Positions 48,101 to 60,007 of a DNA stretch of 64,000 nt are shown here, one piece after another. The number at the start of each line of letters is the position of its first letter. The stretch's first letter is position 1. The notes below the pieces were generated by a model. That model did not search any database. It saw only the letters and a program-made list of their open reading frames with translations, and had not been told where the DNA came from. Origin of the DNA: Hydnum rufescens UP504 (taxonomy: Eukaryota; Basidiomycota; Agaricomycetes; Cantharellales; Hydnaceae); assembly GCA_014904985.1 (NCBI GenBank), contig MU128913.1, positions 134,283 to 198,282 on the forward strand, written 5' to 3'. Made by a program: the position numbers and the translations under genes.

Positions 48101-48401
48101 CTACGGAGAGGAAGATCGGGACGTTGCGTTCGCGGGCCATGGTAAATGCAGCTGGAGACCACTCATACCAGTCAACCTAACCCGGCCAGCCAGAGATCGC
48201 CAATCAATATATGGAAAAACATAGGATGCATGGACGAACGGGGTTGGTCGCGTGCTGGAGAAGGTATGGACTCTTTGCATCTGCAAGTCTATTCAGTTTG
48301 GGCGCTTGGTGATCCATTGAGTGGTCCATTCGACGCAACCCGAGAGTGCGGTACGGTAAACGAGGCGATCTTTGAGATAAGACTCGCAGGGCGAGGATCA
48401 T
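45160..48401 (-). CDS. SPATA20/YyaL-family thioredoxin-domain protein (DUF255), probably mitochondrial
   Basis: The N-terminus is basic and hydrophobic ([20 protein letters not shown]), like a mitochondrial presequence. It is followed by the family signature [20 protein letters not shown]. The thioredoxin-like domain has [12 protein letters not shown], then [20 protein letters not shown] (CxxC active-site pair), [25 protein letters not shown] and [10 protein letters not shown] long C-terminal region follows, of the six-hairpin glycosidase-like type seen in this family: [20 protein letters not shown], then LWRDG-like and [10 protein letters not shown] segments, then [13 protein letters not shown]. 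It ends with LEQVRKLVL at 45160. Homologues are about 700-800 residues, which fits. The biochemical function is not settled in any organism; a redox role is inferred from the CxxC. An internal Met at about residue 24 could start a non-mitochondrial form. Confidence 0.87.
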
Positions 48402-48404
48402 CAA

Positions 48405-49234
48405 CCTCTAATTGGGACAAACTCGACAACCTTGAAAGTTTAGTCACCTTAGGGGTCGCTTGTCACAGGCTGTCACACGTCCGTAGGGTTGCTTCCGCCT
48501 ACCAGAGCCATCGACACCGGAGAACGCACGTACAACGAAGGAGAGAAGGCGCGATCGCCAGAGAGGCGCAATGAGTTTCTTTGCTTTTGAGGTTTGTACG
48601 GGCGTGAACAGTTTGGAGATGTACTCACACCTGCCGCACAGGTTGATGGGTTGGTTCAGGTTAGTGACTTTGGAAATCTAGCCCCAGCGGCCTCCCCGGG
48701 TGGCAACGATGCTTAGATCGGATATCAAAAGGGCGTATTTTTCAGAAAAAACACTAGAAAGAAGGCAATGACTCTTGGGCTACGTGGGTGGATTCGAAAT
48801 CACCCGGCCGGCCATGTCGAGGGTGTGGCCATAGGACCTAAATATAAACTAGATGAGCTGTAAGCGGGCACGATTGGTGTTGGATAAAATCGAAATACCT
48901 GATCTCATCTATCTAAATTAAACGTGGACTACATGTAGGAAAGAATATCTCGCACATGGGCCACGGGGGGCGCGAGTCGACAAGGTAACAATAGTACGCG
49001 AAGGAGAGGGGGAAGGTGGAGAGGAGGTTGGTGGCGAATTTACGATACGGCGCTGAAAAAAGGAATTCAATACATTCCCACCTTGCGGCACGTGCCGACC
49101 TCACTCAAGTTGGCTGTGGGGCCAGGCTAGACTGCCTCCTGGGCCAAATCCCAACCGACGATTGCTTTTATTCCTCAAAAATAATCCATTCCTTATTTAT
49201 CTTTCTTCCCATACCCTCCTCGAGCCTTTTCGTC
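48405..49234. promoter_or_regulatory. Divergent intergenic region between two genes
   Basis: About 830 bp lie between the start codons of the minus-strand thioredoxin-domain gene and the plus-strand coiled-coil gene, so it holds both promoters. A C/T-rich tract (49165-49230) precedes the latter ATG, as is common in basidiomycetes. No specific site can be named. Confidence 0.5.
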
Positions 49235-52200
49235 ATGGTGCAACAGAACCCCCAAACTAAACTTCTTGTAAACCTTCTCAAGTCCACTAAAGACTACACT
49301 ACCACCCTCACCTCCCACCTTGTCGTCTCCCACACGGCACTCTCTGGTCTTCAGGCGTATGCCTCAGCTTCCAGTCCCTCAACTGCTCAGGCTATCCTAG
49401 GCGTTGCTGAGGCCCTCAAGGCCGCTGATGACGCCATAGTACGTTATGCCAATGAGGTAGATACATGGCGAGAACGTCTCAAGGAAGTTAAACGTGCGGA
49501 AGATGAAGTTGCCATCATCCTTCGAGATCGAGAGATCCTGTGGGTGCTTCGTTTGTTCCCTATGCGCATACCCATTCTTATCAAGTACACCAGGGTTAAT
49601 CGTCTCATCAAGGCCTCGTCGAAGAAGCCGACAAGAGATTCGGTCATACACCCTCCATCCCCCTCGTCCTCTCAGATATCTCTCGGGACCACGGCCCAAA
49701 CCCAGCAGCAGCGCCTCACGAACGCACAGGCCGAATTGCAAGGCTGCGAACAAACTCTTGCTCAGAAACAGCGCGAGCTCGAACAAATCCGTTCAATTGC
49801 CATTCGCGATGGGCTTGAACGGCGTTGTATGGCCCTGGTTCAGCTAGGCTCATCGCTCTCCGAAAAAGGCACCAGCGGGGTACGCGCTCTACAGGATGGA
49901 TACACCGCAGTCTCCAACACCTTTGCTTTGGAAGTGGATGATATCTTCCGCCACCTTCCATTGCGCCCAAGTTCCCCAAATGGGGTGTCCGATATTTCAC
50001 TTGCTCCGTCCCAATCTGCCTCACAGAATGGAACGAATGAGATGAATCCTACTTCTAATCCATCGCCTTCCAATCCGATTTATCCACCCTACAAACTTAC
50101 GCTCCCACCTCCCCATGCCATCCGGCACGATATTTCCGATGAGGGTCACAATATCCCCCTCTCCTCGCGGATTCCCGAAGAAGGTGAGGGCGAGAGCAGT
50201 GCGAGCGAGACTGGCCCTGTTAGGGTCATTGAAAATGAACCCCTCCGCGCTGAATCTGGAAAAAGGGTGACTCGATCTTCTGGCGCCCCGTTACAAGCAC
50301 GGCCTCCCACATTCCTTCCGCAACTCCGGCACAACAGCCTTCTGCACAGAAGTCATTCATCAGATGTTGGCCCGACCCCTACGAAATCGCAGGCAAACGA
50401 GCTTTCCGCAAAGGCGAGTTTATACCGTCATGACTCATTGCGGTCCGCATCCTCTCTTGATGCTGTTGGCCAACATCCGAAACCTAATGGTGGATTGTTC
50501 GGTGCTCTTACTGGGCTCTTCAAAGGCAAACCAAACAAGGCTCGTGATGCCAGCCCCAAGAAGTCCAGCCCCCCAAAATCTGGAAAGAAAGACTGGACTA
50601 CGCGAACTGACAAGAATGTTGCACTCGTACGAGCCGGGTCCTTGGATGGCGGCTCTTCTTCTGATGGTCTTCGGAATACAAATGGGTTGGTCGCAGTAAC
50701 CAATCCTGGTTATCAGGCCGGACTTACGTTACCATCAAGTTCTGGGAACGGAAAGGACTTGAGTCCTAACCCAGGCCCGAGAAAGCTTACGCGTGCTGGC
50801 TCGACATCAAAAGCTACCAAACAACCGACCCTAAAGCAGAAGAAACGTGTATCCGATTCTGCAGTGGATGTGTCCTCGCTCGCTTTCTCTGCGGCTCGAA
50901 CTGGCACCGCCGCTGACACAAAAAGCACCGCGCCCAGCCGTTCTGGGACCATTCGAAGCACGATGAGCGAGCCGCCCAACCATAGGACTCGCCGGACCTC
51001 TCTCCCCGCCAGTGTTCCAAAGTTTGACGTTCGCGGGATCAACGGACCTGTTGTGAGTGAATTGCTATCATTTACGACGAAGCTTCTGTTCAATGCTATT
51101 CTTAAGGATCCTGGGTCTCCTCCTAAGGAGAAGGGACCGAAGCCGCTTCACCTTACGTATACTGAGAGCCCGACCACTTGGGTGTATCATCCATCATCAC
51201 CTGGTGCCCGCCGCTCTCCAGGCACATCCGGCTCTGGATCACCCCAAACCCACGGGACATCCCGCCATACTCGCAGCGGGTCGAAGGATACTAAGGGCGC
51301 GAGTTTGATGACCCTTGTAGAAGGGGTTGCATCAGACCCTCAGCGCGGCGAGACCATAACTACGGTCCAGAGATCGTCTGCCTCTAAATTAATGCTACCC
51401 TCTGATTACGTCAAGACCACTGGGACATCCTCTTCCTCCGTTCTATTCCATGCCAAAGCACCAGGATCCTCTATTCCGACTGTCGCGATCAATCCTCCTA
51501 CTCCCCAGAATGAAGCTGGCGCAGAGAAACAGCTGCAATCGACCTCGACCTCGTTTCCACAAACACGCACCCCCGAGGTGCGCCATAATCCACCACCACG
51601 AACCACTTCGCCACTGCGTAGCGCCCTCCGTCGCCGATCCCCTTCACCTTCCTCAGGGACCCTCCGTGAACGCAACGGCGGCGCTCCACCCAGCGCCACA
51701 CCATACATTCTTCGCCAATTTTTGTCCCTGTACCTGTTCGCCCAAGGATTGCCACTCGTGAATCGGAAGAAGACATATCATCGTACGAGACTGGTCACGA
51801 ACATCTATCTGGGGAGGATGAGGACGATGAACCGGATGTACCCACCCCTACAACTGACAAGATTCCAGTCCAAATGGGCCAAGTTGCTCACCTTCCGAAT
51901 GGAGTTGGAGGCGCACCAAGTCAATCACCTGCGTCTACTGATATTTCGGGTGCCACAGCCGATGCCACCCTGACACCCGGCTCCTCAAATGTTGCTCGGC
52001 GGAAGAGCGTGAGACTTGACGTCCCAGTTACCCCATCTCCTGCTGCTCATTCTACGGGATTCCCATCGAATTCCAACAGAAATCGCCGTCTCCCACGTAT
52101 TCCCGCTTCACAAAACGATGGGAAGGTGAATGGGGATGGACGAGGTAGAGAGTGGAAAACCCGTGTCTCAGACCCCGAGGCTGCTGTACCCGACGTATGG

Positions 52201-52347
52201 GCTGACAGTAGTGAGGAGGATGCAGACTACTCTCGCGCTCGCAAGCTCTTGGAAAAAGCGAAAAAGACAGAGAATACTATGAGGGCCGATGCAGCCGCTC
52301 TTGTCAGGGGGACTCCTACAGTGAAGAAACGCCATTCAGTTCGATAA
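49235..52347 (+). CDS. Large protein with N-terminal BAR/IMD-like coiled coil and long disordered tail
   Basis: The start chosen is MVQQNPQTKLLVNLLKSTKD at 49235; an upstream in-frame extension from 49016 lacks protein character. The first 220 residues or so are helical: TTTLTSHLVVSHTALSGLQA, QAILGVAEALKAADDAIVRY, ANEVDTWRERLKEVKRAEDE. After a short intron (about 49540-49591) come VNRLIKASSKKP and a second coil (RLTNAQAELQGCEQTLAQKQ). This resembles I-BAR/Ivy1-like membrane-binding helices, but I am not certain. The remaining ~700 residues are Ser/Pro-rich, with TRSSGAPLQ, GGLFGALTGLFKGKP and KFDVRGINGPVVSELLSFTT segments, then an acidic patch (PDVWADSSEEDADYSRARKL) and a basic end KKRHSVR. 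A second intron ends near 51740. A cortical or membrane-trafficking role is possible but only inferred. Confidence 0.6.
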
Positions 52348-52695
52348 CCAGGGGCTCAAATGTTACCTGCGATCGACCCTTTAAAATTATTGATTCCCAT
52401 TTTGTTCGCATTATCTTCGTCTCATTACACTGCGTCCCCTATTTCTTTTGTTTGAGTACACACCTTCCTCTGACCTCGGATTCTTTCTTTTCTTTGTCTC
52501 ACTTGTTACATCACAAAGATTCCCAAGTTCTTTCCCAGTCGTCTTTGATTTACGATTGTCATGCAGTGAACTTGTTTAATTACATATGCAGAATAACGGG
52601 TGTTGCTGAGCGCCAGCGGCAAAGTCAGCGGAGTTACGTCTGCTTATATCCGAGATCGATTTGTAGAGGAAACTCCAACCACCAAAAAGAAGATC

Positions 52696-53255
52696 ATGTC
52701 TGATAACGACGATTCGCACCGAACTCAAACCGAGGAAAAGGCCCCTCCTGATGGCACCATCAATGTGAAGGTGCGCGAGCGCATAGGGTACCTTAGCCGT
52801 ATCCAGAGACCCCTCTGACCGTTGCGCTTCTGTGGCCCACTCCATGTGTCGTTCTGCGTCCAGGTTCTTTCCTCTACTGGGGATGAAATCTTTTTCAAGA
52901 TCAAGCGGAGCACAAAACTTGTCAAACTACAGGGCGCATATGCCGGAAAGGTTGGGAAGGACATTGGGAGCATTAGGTACGCGTAGCGCGCTATTGAGTT
53001 TCTTTGCTCTTTCCTTTTCTAGTGGCCGCAGAGTTGGTTTTTAATCTGATGTGCTAATGTGCAAGGTTCTTATACGACGGGAATCGGATTAACGAGACGG
53101 ATACGCCTGACTCCCTCGGGATGGAGGATAACGACACGATTGACGTGATGGTAGAGCGTGAGTATATTTGAGCATATTAACAAGGCAAATTACATTCGCT
53201 CACAAGGAATACTTAACCGGCATTCCTACTAAAAGAGGTCGGTGGTTCCGCATGA
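52696..53255 (+). CDS. SMT3: SUMO (small ubiquitin-like modifier)
   Basis: The four exons are 52696-52770, 52864-52976, 53066-53157 and 53236-53255. They sum to 300 nt, that is 99 residues plus stop, with GT..AG introns (donors GTGCGC, GTACGC, GTGAGT). The protein begins [20 protein letters not shown], an unstructured lead typical of SUMO. The beta-grasp domain follows: [40 protein letters not shown], then [20 protein letters not shown] and [14 protein letters not shown]. Two residues (SA) follow the Gly-Gly, to be removed by a SUMO protease (Ulp1 type) before conjugation through E1 Aos1/Uba2 and E2 Ubc9. The last exon is only 20 nt and carries the essential Gly-Gly, which automated annotation can easily miss. 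Confidence 0.95.
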
Positions 53256-54136
53256 TCCATCTGCAATCCCTCCCCCTCCTGGACGGACCAAGCTTCGCTT
53301 TCCTCCCCACGCCCAACCTTCCATCTTTCACGAGATTCGGGTTTTGTCTTCCTTTCTTGAACATCCCCTTCATAATTTGGCCGATTCGATGAACAAGCAC
53401 ATTCTGTATCTATCTGGTAATCAGTCTACGCTCCTGACTCTTTTCCATTGTGTGCCCTTGGTGTCGTTGCAATCGTGAACGAGAGGTGGTGACTCCAGCG
53501 GAAGTAGTCATTTTGACTTTTTCTTGTGAAATGACGTGGTGATGAAACGCACCCTTGGACCTTTTGGGGCCCAAGATGGCTCCATTGGAAGGTGGGAGGT
53601 GGACACCAAGAATTTCAATAGTTCTATATATGCGCGTGTTCACCCCAGGTGATAACTTCAATACTGACTATTGTATCTACGATTCCCTGGTTCGAGGACG
53701 GTTTGCACCTTCGGTGAAAGTTCCCAGCTGGCAGTGGCCCCCCAAAGCTGGGGACCTCAAGTCCCCAATGGTACCTCACCCCTCCGCAAAATCAAATGTT
53801 CTACGGAAAAACGTAAGCCAATTGCAACTGTTGGTAACGGGAAATCTCTGCGTAAGCCTCGGCATCTCTTCTCTCCTTATACGCCCTTTCTTGGGGGACC
53901 TCGTAGCCAGACACAACATACATAGATTTGGCGGCTTGCGATGTCTTTGGTTGCAAATCAGCCGGCGAAATGTATTAAGTACTTGGCCCTTTGGCCTGTA
54001 CACGGGAATCAAAGATGCGCGAAAGGAAGACATCAAAAAGTGGAGGTGAATATAAATATAAGCCCATCCATTGAGGACAGAAGACCCTGGAACGAAGAAT
54101 GAAATAATGGTTGCAGGAGTTCAGGTCAATCTCCTT
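53256..54136. other. Intergenic, between convergent SUMO and DENN genes
   Basis: No gene is visible. The first part is the SUMO 3' UTR. One open frame at 53555-54049 has no recognisable motif and no codon structure that I trust. Confidence 0.5.
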
Positions 54137-57100
54137 TCAGTACCTGGGGCGTTCAGTCGCGGCGCTGGTGGCCACGCTCGAGGCTCGTTCCCGAGTGAAG
54201 GATTTGAAGTCCCTATTAGAAGTACGCTCTACTATCCGCTTTCCGATGCGCTCAAGGGAATCACGAGTAGTACGTTCCGATATTGAAGGGCTGGGGCGCT
54301 GTTCTGGATCGTGATCGTACAAGACCACTTGAGCAGTGGGTTCATCAACCTCCGAGGCGGGGGTGGAATGATCGATGGCGCTTTGGTAGTCATCGGAGTC
54401 ATCGGTCGTCACTGCAGAGGCAAGCGAAGGAATAGTGGATCCAGTCGTAGGCGTACGGGCTGGTGGTATTGGCGAGCGCCGGCCATCGACTGTCGGTGGG
54501 GGTGTACGGGCCGTAACGCGCAGCTTTCTCTCGTTCAGCATTCCATTCGGGCTGTCGATGGACTTGGGCGTGTTCGAACGAGGAGCCTCGACAACTGGCG
54601 GTGGTTTGTAGATATAGTCGTTCACCGGGGTCAATCGGCCACGGGAAGGGTGAAGACGCGATCGCACGGAAGCGGAATCTGTACTGCGGCTTGTAGTTGA
54701 CCCGCTACGCTTCAGGCGAGTATCATGGCGCGCGGCCTCCAGCTACGGAGTAGAAAACGTCATTTCATGCACCACAAGTTAAATCGTCTTGGTAATACCT
54801 TTGCCTGGATCTGCAACATCTTCTGGGCAACAGCTTCGCTTCGCTCAGATATCCCATGGTCAACAGCATTCAAGCCATCCAGATGCGATTCCCTCCGAGT
54901 CGCTGAGAAACGTCGTAGTGCTTTCTCTGAAAGTGGCTCACCGGCATCACTGGCCTCGTCGACTTCTTTGACCGTGGACATAGGCCCGACGTAAGATTTG
55001 ATTCGTCGCCGATCGGGTGTGAATCGACTAGCCCATCGTCGGCCAAAGTTGTCGCCGTACCAAAGGAACGCATGTTTTGACCCACTTCGCCATCTGCCCG
55101 CGAGCTCGGTCGAGAAGACATGACAGAACCTGGTCGAGAAGGAGTGCCGGGATCCGACATGGCTAAATCAGAACCGCCATCGCTGAATGCGATTGAGACT
55201 AAAGCACGTTCGATTTGAGCCTCAACTTCGGCGATCATTTGGGACCTCTCCCTTTCCATCTCCTCCATGTCTTCCCTCATTCGTTCCAATTCGATCATAG
55301 CTTCTTTATGCTGGGATTCGGTTTGCACAAGTTCTAAGGCAGCCGACGTGAGCATTAATAACACCTGGTGCAATCCCAGAGAACGTTACTCACTGGCTTT
55401 CAAGGCATCCTTCTCCTGTGCCGTGATCGATACCAAGCCACTAAGGCGCTTGCTCTCCCTTTGCTCCTTATTTATCTTCGCCCTGAGTTCGGCGGCTTCG
55501 GCACTGAGGGCTTCCGCGTACTCTTCAAAGCTGACGAATTTCTGGCGCCAGAGCTCGGACTCAGTCATGAGGAAGTTCAACCGTCTCGACAATCGACCAA
55601 TCTTGGTTTCGAGATCATCGCGAGCATCGACAAAGGCCGATGCTCGCTTCCGAATTGATATCTGGATAAGACGCTCTGCAGGAGTGAGACTTCCTTGACG
55701 CTTTGCCATACCCATCATAGCCAGTCTCTTAAGCAAGGTCGGTTTCTTATACTGTGGGGAAGCAAGATCAGATGGTCGGGGGCGGAGAAGGTATCCGGAT
55801 CTCACCTTATCACGGAGGACCGCATCAAATGCCTGCACGACTCTCGTCTGATGCCACCATTCTGGAGCTCGAATGCTCTCAGCAACGGCAGTAGACGATG
55901 ATCCCTTCTTCGTCTGAATCTTGCACAGCGGTCGGAAGCGTCCCGCAGGGAATGCTTCTTTGAATTCGCTGGAGAGATCAATGCTGCTCAGTGGAATGAT
56001 ACACCACTAAGGGGCAGTGCCGCAAACCTCGGAACGGAGTGGTCAGGGTGAAGTACGAATCGAATGCGGTCATTAGGATGCGTCGGAATTTGTCACGCTG
56101 GGCCTTCACAGAGACTACACCAGCTGGAGGGGCGGAACAGTTCCTACGATGGAAATTATATCCGTTAGAGCCAATGCCTTGAGGAACCTAAATGATGTAC
56201 CCACACGTAGTTAATGTCCCTAGTATCAGAAGATGGGAAATACTTATTAGTCTACACAAATGAAGCAACCATCAAGACCTACAAGTCGCATATGCAAACT
56301 TCAACTTGAATGCGCGTAATGTATCTTGTTTCAGTAGGTAGCCCAATAATCCAGGGCCAGGATCCTGAATTAAGTACACAATGAAAATAATGTCAAGTAG
56401 CAACTGCATACGCCCCATACCTCAAGGTAGATTTTAGCGTCGCGCGCGTGTCTACCAAAATTCCATCAGGTTTGGGATGGTTGAGAGTGGGTATATTACC
56501 CACACAATTGGGAGGGCGACACCATTCCAACCTCGAAGTTCCACAAGGTACTTGAGAGTCGACACCGCAATCTGGAGACACAAGATTAAAAAGGGTTCCG
56601 GGAAGTAGAACATTTACTCACGCCAAGCATTGCTGGGTGACGGGAGAGGAAGAGCACCCGTCCAGTCGGAGCCAGTGCAAGCTGCCAGGAGAGAAAAAAT
56701 CAGTAACCCAGGTACGGGACTTAGAGCTGGTGTCCCGATGTACTTCGCATATCGTCAGAATATTGTCGAGATTGAGACAACGGAAAAGCGGCCACATTGT
56801 GAACTAAGTAAGAAAAAGTAAACACTGGAACTTCAAGGACAAGGATACGGCAAACTCACGTTCACGTCCACAAGTCCACGCCCAAAATCTAGGCCACCAG
56901 GAAATCTACATACAACTTCCATGCTCTCACCAGCGACGCCTGCATCAATTTTGACAACCTCGCCGGCTCGAGGGGCAGGATGTTCAAGAATTTTGGATAT
57001 TTGGCTATTGTCGAACAAATATTAGATATGATCTGTCGCATAGTGGTGCAGGTAGACACGGACAGGGTATGAGATTGCACATCCTTACTAAAACGAGCCC

Positions 57101-58541
57101 AGCTAAGAGTCAAATAGTCGCGCATGAGATCATAAATAGGGTGCCTTGAAACGAGAGCTAATTATAAAATGAGCGCAAAGTACCCGGAACATGTCTAGAA
57201 ATCAACATACTGAGAGCATAAGGTAACCAGAACACGGTGTTAGGTGGAAGGAAAAGCGTCGAGGCTCCAGGATTTTCGGTGTTGACGTTTAGGCCCCCGT
57301 CAATGTCCGATTCGCCAAAATCGGCCTCACTCTCTTCTGCTTCGGTAGCACTCCAGGGGCTTGTCTTCTTCTTTCGCCTGCGTTGACCTTTCCCCGTATC
57401 AGTTTCCATGGACATCGTAGACACTTTTGGGGAGCGGGCGCCAGGGCGATTGCGAGCTGCTGTCTCTAGGGTGCGACGTATAGCGGTACTTCGATCTTCG
57501 TCAGCATGCGACCATACTGTGAGGCAAACACCATGATACGTGACGACCGGATTAGGCTCTGGGGCAGTAGCACCAGCGGCAAAGGTGCCTGCGGCGGGAC
57601 CGAGGTACGTGGAGGATGGACGAGGGAAAGCAGGGTCCATGTAGGGGAAATTCCCGATAGTGGAACGGTCACCAGCAGTTGTCGTAGACAGCATAGACGT
57701 TCGGAGAATACCATTACTACTGGTAGCTGGGCCATCTGAGCCGGCGGGCAGTTGGAATGTGAAGGTGTGAACGCTGGACGCAGGTTGCAAAGTTGACGCT
57801 ATGATTTCGACTTCACGTGTGAACGAGAGTTTGAGGGCTTTGCTTAGCATCTTGCCTAAATCACTCTTGCTGAGGGTGCCGAGCCTTCGAGAACCATCTT
57901 CGCCTACCCCTTTCCCTTTTTTCTTCTTCTTTCCCCCAACACCTGGGGTGACGCTGCTTCCTAGAACTTCGGCACGCCAAAAGCGTCCCACCGCGCCTAG
58001 GGCGAAGAAAGCGTGTCAAATCAGACCAGGAAGCCGTCCAGATCGGTGGAACCTCACCTTCACTGTGGTGCACGCCATTAATGGAGTCCGGATCAGCCAG
58101 AGTCCACGTCTGAGGTGATTTTGGGAGACCGGACACTAGATAAAGACTAGTGAGGGGGAGTGTGGCGGCCGCATTGGGAGGTCCAATAGCCGGCGATACA
58201 GAAAGGAACGACTTTGCGGTTGATTCTCTGTGCCGATGTGATCCCGGTTGGTCTGATCGGAATGATGCATTACTCTCATGGTGACGAGCAGGGTGTTTCG
58301 CAGGTATGGGAGGTCGCACCCCTTGGGCGTCTTGATTCAACGAGGTAGCAAGAGAGGCATTACTCGCGTTGTGGGACTCTAATTCCCGGATACTGAGGTG
58401 ATCAGCAGGATTTAAAGTGTTTTCAGGATGATTGCCAGTGTTCCCGCCAAGCTTGAGCGCCCGTGTAAATGTAGTGAAGCGAGAAGGGGATGGTGGTGGT
58501 CCCGCCTCAGGTGGCGACACCTGTAACGTCGGACGAGGCAT
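54137..58541 (-). CDS. DENN-domain protein with C-terminal coiled coil
   Basis: The ATG at 58541 gives MPRPTLQVSPPEAGPP, a disordered lead. The uDENN part has TSLYLVSGLPKSPQTWTLAD, AVGRFWRAEVLGSSVTPGVG, and later VVTYHGVCLTVWSHADEDRS. After a Lys/Arg- and acid-rich insert comes NTVFWLPYALSLVSRHPIYD, then YLTLSWARFSKDVQSH and the core of the cDENN domain (ISKILEHPAPRAGEVVKIDA, EVVCRFPGGLDFGRGLVDVN). The dDENN part includes AFDSYF and RFAALPLSS. The C-terminal half is coiled coil (RASAFVDARDDLETKIGRLS; SKRLSGLVSITAQEKDALKA; MIELERMREDMEEMERERSQ), ending in a Ser/Thr-rich tail at 54137. DENN proteins act as exchange factors for Rab GTPases in vesicle traffic; the specific Rab is unknown. There are numerous introns, and exon limits in 56000-57150 are approximate. 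Confidence 0.83.
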
Positions 58542-60007
58542 TAAAATGAACGAGATGTTTTTTGGTGGGTATGGGAATTGCCGTTCGAGCCTAATATACA
58601 TATGGGCTGATCCAGGGGTTACTCAATTCGTTCGCACGTCCACTGATGCCTCATATGGCTTTTTCGCGTGCGTCCTCATGGATTGGTATGATCTCAACGG
58701 TCAGCTCCGATGGACCTGCCAATATGTGATGTGTGGCTCGCACTAATTTTCTTGTCTGTTGGGTGACCGCCTTCGTACTCTCTCACTATGATGGCGTTTC
58801 TCGAAAACGTAATGGGTTTCTCGTGGAGCGGCTGGATCACCTATTGAGAATCCGGCGTCCCCTACGTAGATTCACAGCGAGGAAATTGACTCCCATCCAC
58901 ATATATAATAACCCCCGCCACACATTCTTGGTCTCTCACCTCCGCTGAACTTGGACTTTTCCAGTGTCTAGAGCTCAAATCTACAATATCCGAGATTGCG
59001 CTAGATTCTTTTTTTTGGATTGGGCCCGTTGGCAGCATATAGCCATGGCCGGCATCTGTTTACCTACCTCGACCCTCCCCCTAGTTTATTATAATCTCCA
59101 TGCTATGTCTGCCAATCCAAAGTCTCTGCGGTGGCGTATTTGATTAGGCATTCGCGCTGGGAGCCCCGGCGTCTTCGAACTCGCGCCGAACGCCATTTAG
59201 AGGGAATGCGGTGCCATGGGAGGCGACTATTCTCGCCTTAGTAGACACGGTAAGGCTTGATCTGAATATCGCTATGCACTCAATTAGTCGCGAATATTCC
59301 CTGTCAGGTAGGGTGTCTATCAGGGGTCTTGTGGGCCTCATCATATTCCTTCTCTGGTCGATGGAGATGGACTCATCTCCTGATTCAAGACTCTCGCCTC
59401 CTTTTTGGTCGCATTGCCTCAATTCCAATCCCATTTTCAGGGGTCGTTGATTATTGCATGTTTATCTGCACCACAGTAAGACATCATTGCATATGGCAGC
59501 TTTGTGTCAGTTCCTGATGTCTCGGTGGATCATACCAATTCCTCTGTGCTGCTTGGATCCCTCGTTGAATGATATCAATGTCCAAGTCTGAAAGGATTAA
59601 AAGATTATTTTGGGCAGGCAGGTAACATGATCACCGCTGTGTTGTTATGCGTGGGCCACTGGTGACCACAACGATTACGTGAATTGCACTGCCACCGTCC
59701 AGGCTGTTCTGAAAACACAGCCAAGGCACCAAAGCTTGGCTTTCGAATTAGGGAAGCTTCCGGGACATCCAGTAATTACTAGTTCACTGCTATGTGCCTT
59801 TGAAGTCGCGTTGGCAAATTCCCTTATTGGTTTTTTGGTTTAGAAGACGTAACTGAAGAATTGGTCGATGTCCGGTGACCCTAGCCGCACATAGGCGGTA
59901 CCCAACTTTTTGATGGGCGAATTCTTGGGTCGATACCGACGACAAATAGTCTGGGGTCGAACATGATATAAAGGAAGACATGTTCTCTCGTGGTCCCATT
60001 ATCTGCC
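58542..60007. other. Divergent intergenic region, about 1.5 kb
   Basis: This lies between the DENN gene start and the protease start. Small open frames here, for example minus 59434-59144, lack introns, motifs or homology that I recognise. It is probably the promoters of both genes. Confidence 0.45.

Noticed and set aside
49016..49234. In-frame upstream extension of the coiled-coil gene
   Set aside because: The translated text looks like UTR; MVQQNPQ at 49235 begins clear helical sequence after a C/T-rich leader.
59144..59434. Minus-strand open frame of 96 residues
   Set aside because: No motif, no introns and no homology that I recognise; it lies in the promoter region between two divergent genes.
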